This document shows, one piece after another, positions 32,417-34,498 of a stretch of DNA of 34,498 nt (position 1 is the first letter of the stretch; every line of letters begins with the position of its first letter). This DNA comes from Candidatus Aminicenantota bacterium (lineage in GTDB: Bacteria > Acidobacteriota > Aminicenantia > Aminicenantales > Saccharicenantaceae), in assembly GCA_002877915.1 (NCBI GenBank), contig PNJE01000166.1:1-34498 (forward strand), given 5' to 3'. The translations under genes and the position numbers were made by a program. The notes under the pieces are model-generated. The model searched no databases and was not told the origin of the DNA. It worked only from the letters and a program-made list of their open reading frames with translations.

Positions 32417-32906
32417 TTCCCCTCTCCATTAACTTTTTTAATTTTTTCCGGGCCTGAAAAAGGTGGACCCGGACAGTGCCCGGAGCACAGCCAACAATAT
32501 GGGCTAATTCCTCCGTGTTATAACCCTCCTTGGCCCAAAGCAGCAAACAAGCTTTTTCCTTTGGTTTGAGCCGGTTAAGGACAGATTCAGGCAACCTCAT
32601 TTGGATAGAATTTTCTGGCCCGTCCTCTTTCCGGGCTGGACAGGCCTCGGCGGCTCGCTCAAAGAAATTTAAAAAGCGGCGGCGTTTCTTAAGCTGGTCC
32701 AGGCACTTCCGGTAAAGTATGGTAAAAGCCCAATTCTTAATGTCTCTGTTTCCATCAAAGTTTTCGCTATGTCTAATCATTTGAACCAGCATTTCCTGGC
32801 AGGCATCCTCGGCATCAGGCCGATTTTTTACCAGGCTCAAGGCAAAATACATCACTTCATCTCCATACTTTTCCACAAAATCCAGAAGCTGTTTCTTTTC
32901 TAACAT
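32385..32906 (-). CDS. ECF-family RNA polymerase sigma factor
   Basis: The 173-residue protein has region sigma-2 at about 12-80 (MYFALSLVKNRPDAEDACQE, then NWAFTILYRKCLDQLKKRRR). Region sigma-4 lies at about 110-160 (LNRLKPKEKACLLLWAKEGY, NTEELAHIVGCAPGTVRVHL). ECF factors direct polymerase to stress or envelope promoters. It overlaps the anti-sigma gene by 32 bases. AGGA lies six bases ahead of the ATG. A short inverted repeat CAGGT/ACCTG (about 32910-32925) lies just upstream. No GGAAC/GTC-type ECF promoter could be picked out by eye, so self-regulation is not shown. Confidence 0.93.
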   Translation of the reverse strand: MLEKKQLLDFVEKYGDEVMYFALSLVKNRPDAEDACQEMLVQMIRHSENFDGNRDIKNWAFTILYRKCLDQLKKRRRFLNFFERAAEACPARKEDGPENSIQMRLPESVLNRLKPKEKACLLLWAKEGYNTEELAHIVGCAPGTVRVHLFQARKKLKKLMERGNEKKVLVSSG

Positions 32907-33090
32907 TCAGGTCCTGGTACCTGAAATTTTATATTTTCTAATTACATCTTCTTTCACCTTCGTAAATCATACGACCAAGAAGCCCATAGTGTTTATTTCC
33001 CTTTTGTTACCATATAATTTTAAGTCATTTTTGAAATTATTGATATTATCCTTGGAAAAAATGAAAACTCCGAACACGGATTTAATTTTC

Positions 33091-33119
33091 TTGTCAGGGG
33101 CACTTGAAGAGTGTTAATT
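33091..33119 (+). promoter_or_regulatory. Possible promoter of iadA
   Basis: TTGTCA (33091-33096) and TTAATT (33114-33119) are 17 bases apart. The -35 matches 5 of 6 and the -10 only 4 of 6. It would give a leader of about 55 bases before ATG 33182. Confidence 0.35.
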
Positions 33120-33181
33120 TATTCTGGAAATGAAGACTGGTTTTCATAAATTCAAATTAAAATCATTTGAGTGGAGATGAA

Positions 33182-34354
33182 ATGTTCAAATTAATAACCA
33201 AAACGAATATTTTTGGACCAGATGGGCAGGGTAGAAAGGATATCCTCATAGCTGGAGAAAAAATTGCTGCTCTGGAAGAGCCAGGAAAAATAAATATTAA
33301 GGGAATAGAAATTGAGGTTATCGATGGTTCAGACCTACTGGCGGTTCCTGGTTTTATTGACCCCCACGTACACATCACCGGAGGCGGGGGTGAGGGTGGC
33401 CCGGCTACCAGAGCGCCAGAAATTCGCGTGGAAGACTGCCTGAGCTGCGGCGTTACCGGGGTAATCGGTTGCCTTGGCACTGACAGCCTTACCAGGCATC
33501 CCTCTTCGCTTCTGGCGAAGGCCAGAGCGCTGGAAATAGAAGGACTCAGCACCTGGATTTTTGTTGGAGCCTACAACCTGCCCACTCCAACCATCACCGG
33601 GAGCGTTCGTTCAGATATCGCTTTGATTGATAAGGTAATCGGAGCCGGCGAGATTGCCCTTTCTGACCATCGATCGAGCCAGCCGACTTTTGAAGAATTC
33701 TTGCACCTGGTGGCTGAATGTCGCCTGGGTGGCATGTTAGGCGGAAAAGCCGGCGTGGCTCATTTTCACTTAGGCGACGGCCGGCGTGGCCTCGAATATT
33801 TTTTCAGAATGGTTGAAGAGACCGAAATACCCGTTACCCAGGTGATTCCAACCCACATAAACCGTAATAGAAGGCTTTTTGAACAGGGACTCCAGTGGGT
33901 AAAGCTTGGAGGTTATATTGACCTCACCACTGGACCTGAACCAGTGGATGAGGAAGAAATCAGTGTGGTCGAAGCCTTAGGTCAGATTAAACAAGCTGGC
34001 CTTCCATTAACCCAGGTTACGGTAAGCTCTGATTCTAACGGGAGCCTGCCAGTTTTTGATAAACAGGGTCAACTAATCGGCCTCACGGTAGCCAGCCAAA
34101 AAGATTTTCTGCGGGCTTTCCAGAAGGTAGTTCAGGATGGAATTTTAACTCTAAAGGAAGCTGCCCAGGTTTTCTCCACTAATGCCGCTCGCTTTTACCG
34201 GCTCTTCGGGAAGGGCAAAATTATAAATGGTAGTGAGGCTGATATTTTACTTTTTAATCGATCACTTGAGCTCCAATACGTCCTCAGCCGGGGCAAAATG
34301 ATGATGGAAAACAGCCAGCTAAGGGCCAAGGGCACTTTTTCTGCCAAGGAGTAG
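33182..34354 (+). CDS. iadA: Isoaspartyl dipeptidase (beta-aspartyl peptidase, amidohydrolase fold)
   Basis: The 390-residue protein matches IadA along its whole length: FIDPHVHITGGGGEGGPATR (H62, H64), GVIGCLGTDSLTRHPSSL, LSDHRSSQPT, HFHLGDG (H196), PTHINRN (H225) and SSDSNGSLP (D284). These fit the two-zinc site of the E. coli enzyme. The bridging residue, a carboxylated lysine (K162) in E. coli, aligns with E157 here (GAGEIALSDHR). IadA hydrolyses isoaspartyl dipeptides left over from damaged proteins and takes part in peptide breakdown. ATG 33182 is five bases after GGAG; the TTG at 33167 lies before that site. It stands alone, divergent from the ECF sigma gene. Confidence 0.93.
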   Translation: MFKLITKTNIFGPDGQGRKDILIAGEKIAALEEPGKINIKGIEIEVIDGSDLLAVPGFIDPHVHITGGGGEGGPATRAPEIRVEDCLSCGVTGVIGCLGTDSLTRHPSSLLAKARALEIEGLSTWIFVGAYNLPTPTITGSVRSDIALIDKVIGAGEIALSDHRSSQPTFEEFLHLVAECRLGGMLGGKAGVAHFHLGDGRRGLEYFFRMVEETEIPVTQVIPTHINRNRRLFEQGLQWVKLGGYIDLTTGPEPVDEEEISVVEALGQIKQAGLPLTQVTVSSDSNGSLPVFDKQGQLIGLTVASQKDFLRAFQKVVQDGILTLKEAAQVFSTNAARFYRLFGKGKIINGSEADILLFNRSLELQYVLSRGKMMMENSQLRAKGTFSAKE

Positions 34355-34498
34355 GCTCCGGAGATTGATTTAAGAGGTTAAAAAATTTACAGAATTTAGC
34401 CGAGACAAAAAACTTTATCAATAAATAAATGGGCAAATAGAATTTATAGAAAAAATAAAAAATAGGAAAAATTATCAAAAAAATAAATGGTCAAGATG

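Noticed and set aside
1-34498. CRISPR array, tRNA, rRNA, transposase or prophage genes
   Set aside because: No regularly spaced repeats, no tRNA-like cloverleaf ends and no recognisable transposase or phage protein on either strand.

Overview
The window carries about 28 confident protein genes, plus several small or broken ones. It suggests an anaerobic or fermentative diderm bacterium that lives largely on peptides. An outer membrane is implied by an LpxR-type lipid A deacylase, a TonB-family protein and secreted beta-propeller and parvulin proteins. Peptide use is implied by an OPT transporter followed by an M29-like aminopeptidase, a POT-family peptide symporter, an isoaspartyl dipeptidase and an amino-acid permease. 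The mix (ferredoxin-fused EtfA, 6-bladed beta-propeller protein, sigma/anti-sigma/TonB cassette, moderate GC with AT-rich spacers) resembles Candidatus Aminicenantes or a related Acidobacteriota-like lineage. That placement is inference from gene content only. No tRNA, rRNA, CRISPR array or insertion sequence was seen.

Layout, left to right. 1-3.7 kb: end of rpsA, then an HU/IHF gene, a HIT-family gene and a PpiD-like periplasmic chaperone, tightly packed with overlapping stops and starts. 3.7-6.7 kb: OPT transporter plus aminopeptidase, a peptide import and hydrolysis pair. 6.7-10.8 kb: the most unusual region. A small secreted peptide with a twin CX6C cysteine pattern is followed by a strong hairpin, an orphan 97-codon ORF, a secreted 6-bladed beta-propeller protein, a TlpA-like thiol protein, an ABC-2 permease, an ABC ATPase and what looks like the stub of a second permease. 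11-12 kb: a split gene whose C-terminal part has an RNxxxH motif as in HEPN domains. 12.4-13.2 kb: a nitrilase-superfamily amidase.

13.4-19.4 kb is mostly on the minus strand: a tandem-domain protein of unknown function, a large membrane-anchored extracytoplasmic protein, and etfBA driven by a near-consensus sigma-70 promoter. 19.8-23.9 kb (plus): a PatB/MalY-type C-S lyase, a LytS-like membrane sensor with PAS and HD-GYP domains, and a TrmJ-like RNA methyltransferase whose start lies in an inverted repeat. 23.9-26.6 kb: an 811-base gap without a gene, a small membrane protein, and an APC-type permease broken by an exact 13-bp tandem duplication. 26.7-32.9 kb (minus): lpxR-like, POT transporter, PlsC-like acyltransferase, TonB-domain protein, zinc anti-sigma factor and ECF sigma factor. 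33.2-34.4 kb (plus): iadA.

The genes suggest a cell that imports oligopeptides by two routes (OPT, POT), cleaves them with a leucyl-aminopeptidase-like enzyme and an isoaspartyl dipeptidase, and passes electrons through EtfAB. The best candidate for an undescribed system is the peptide/propeller/thiol/ABC locus at 7.1-10.8 kb.
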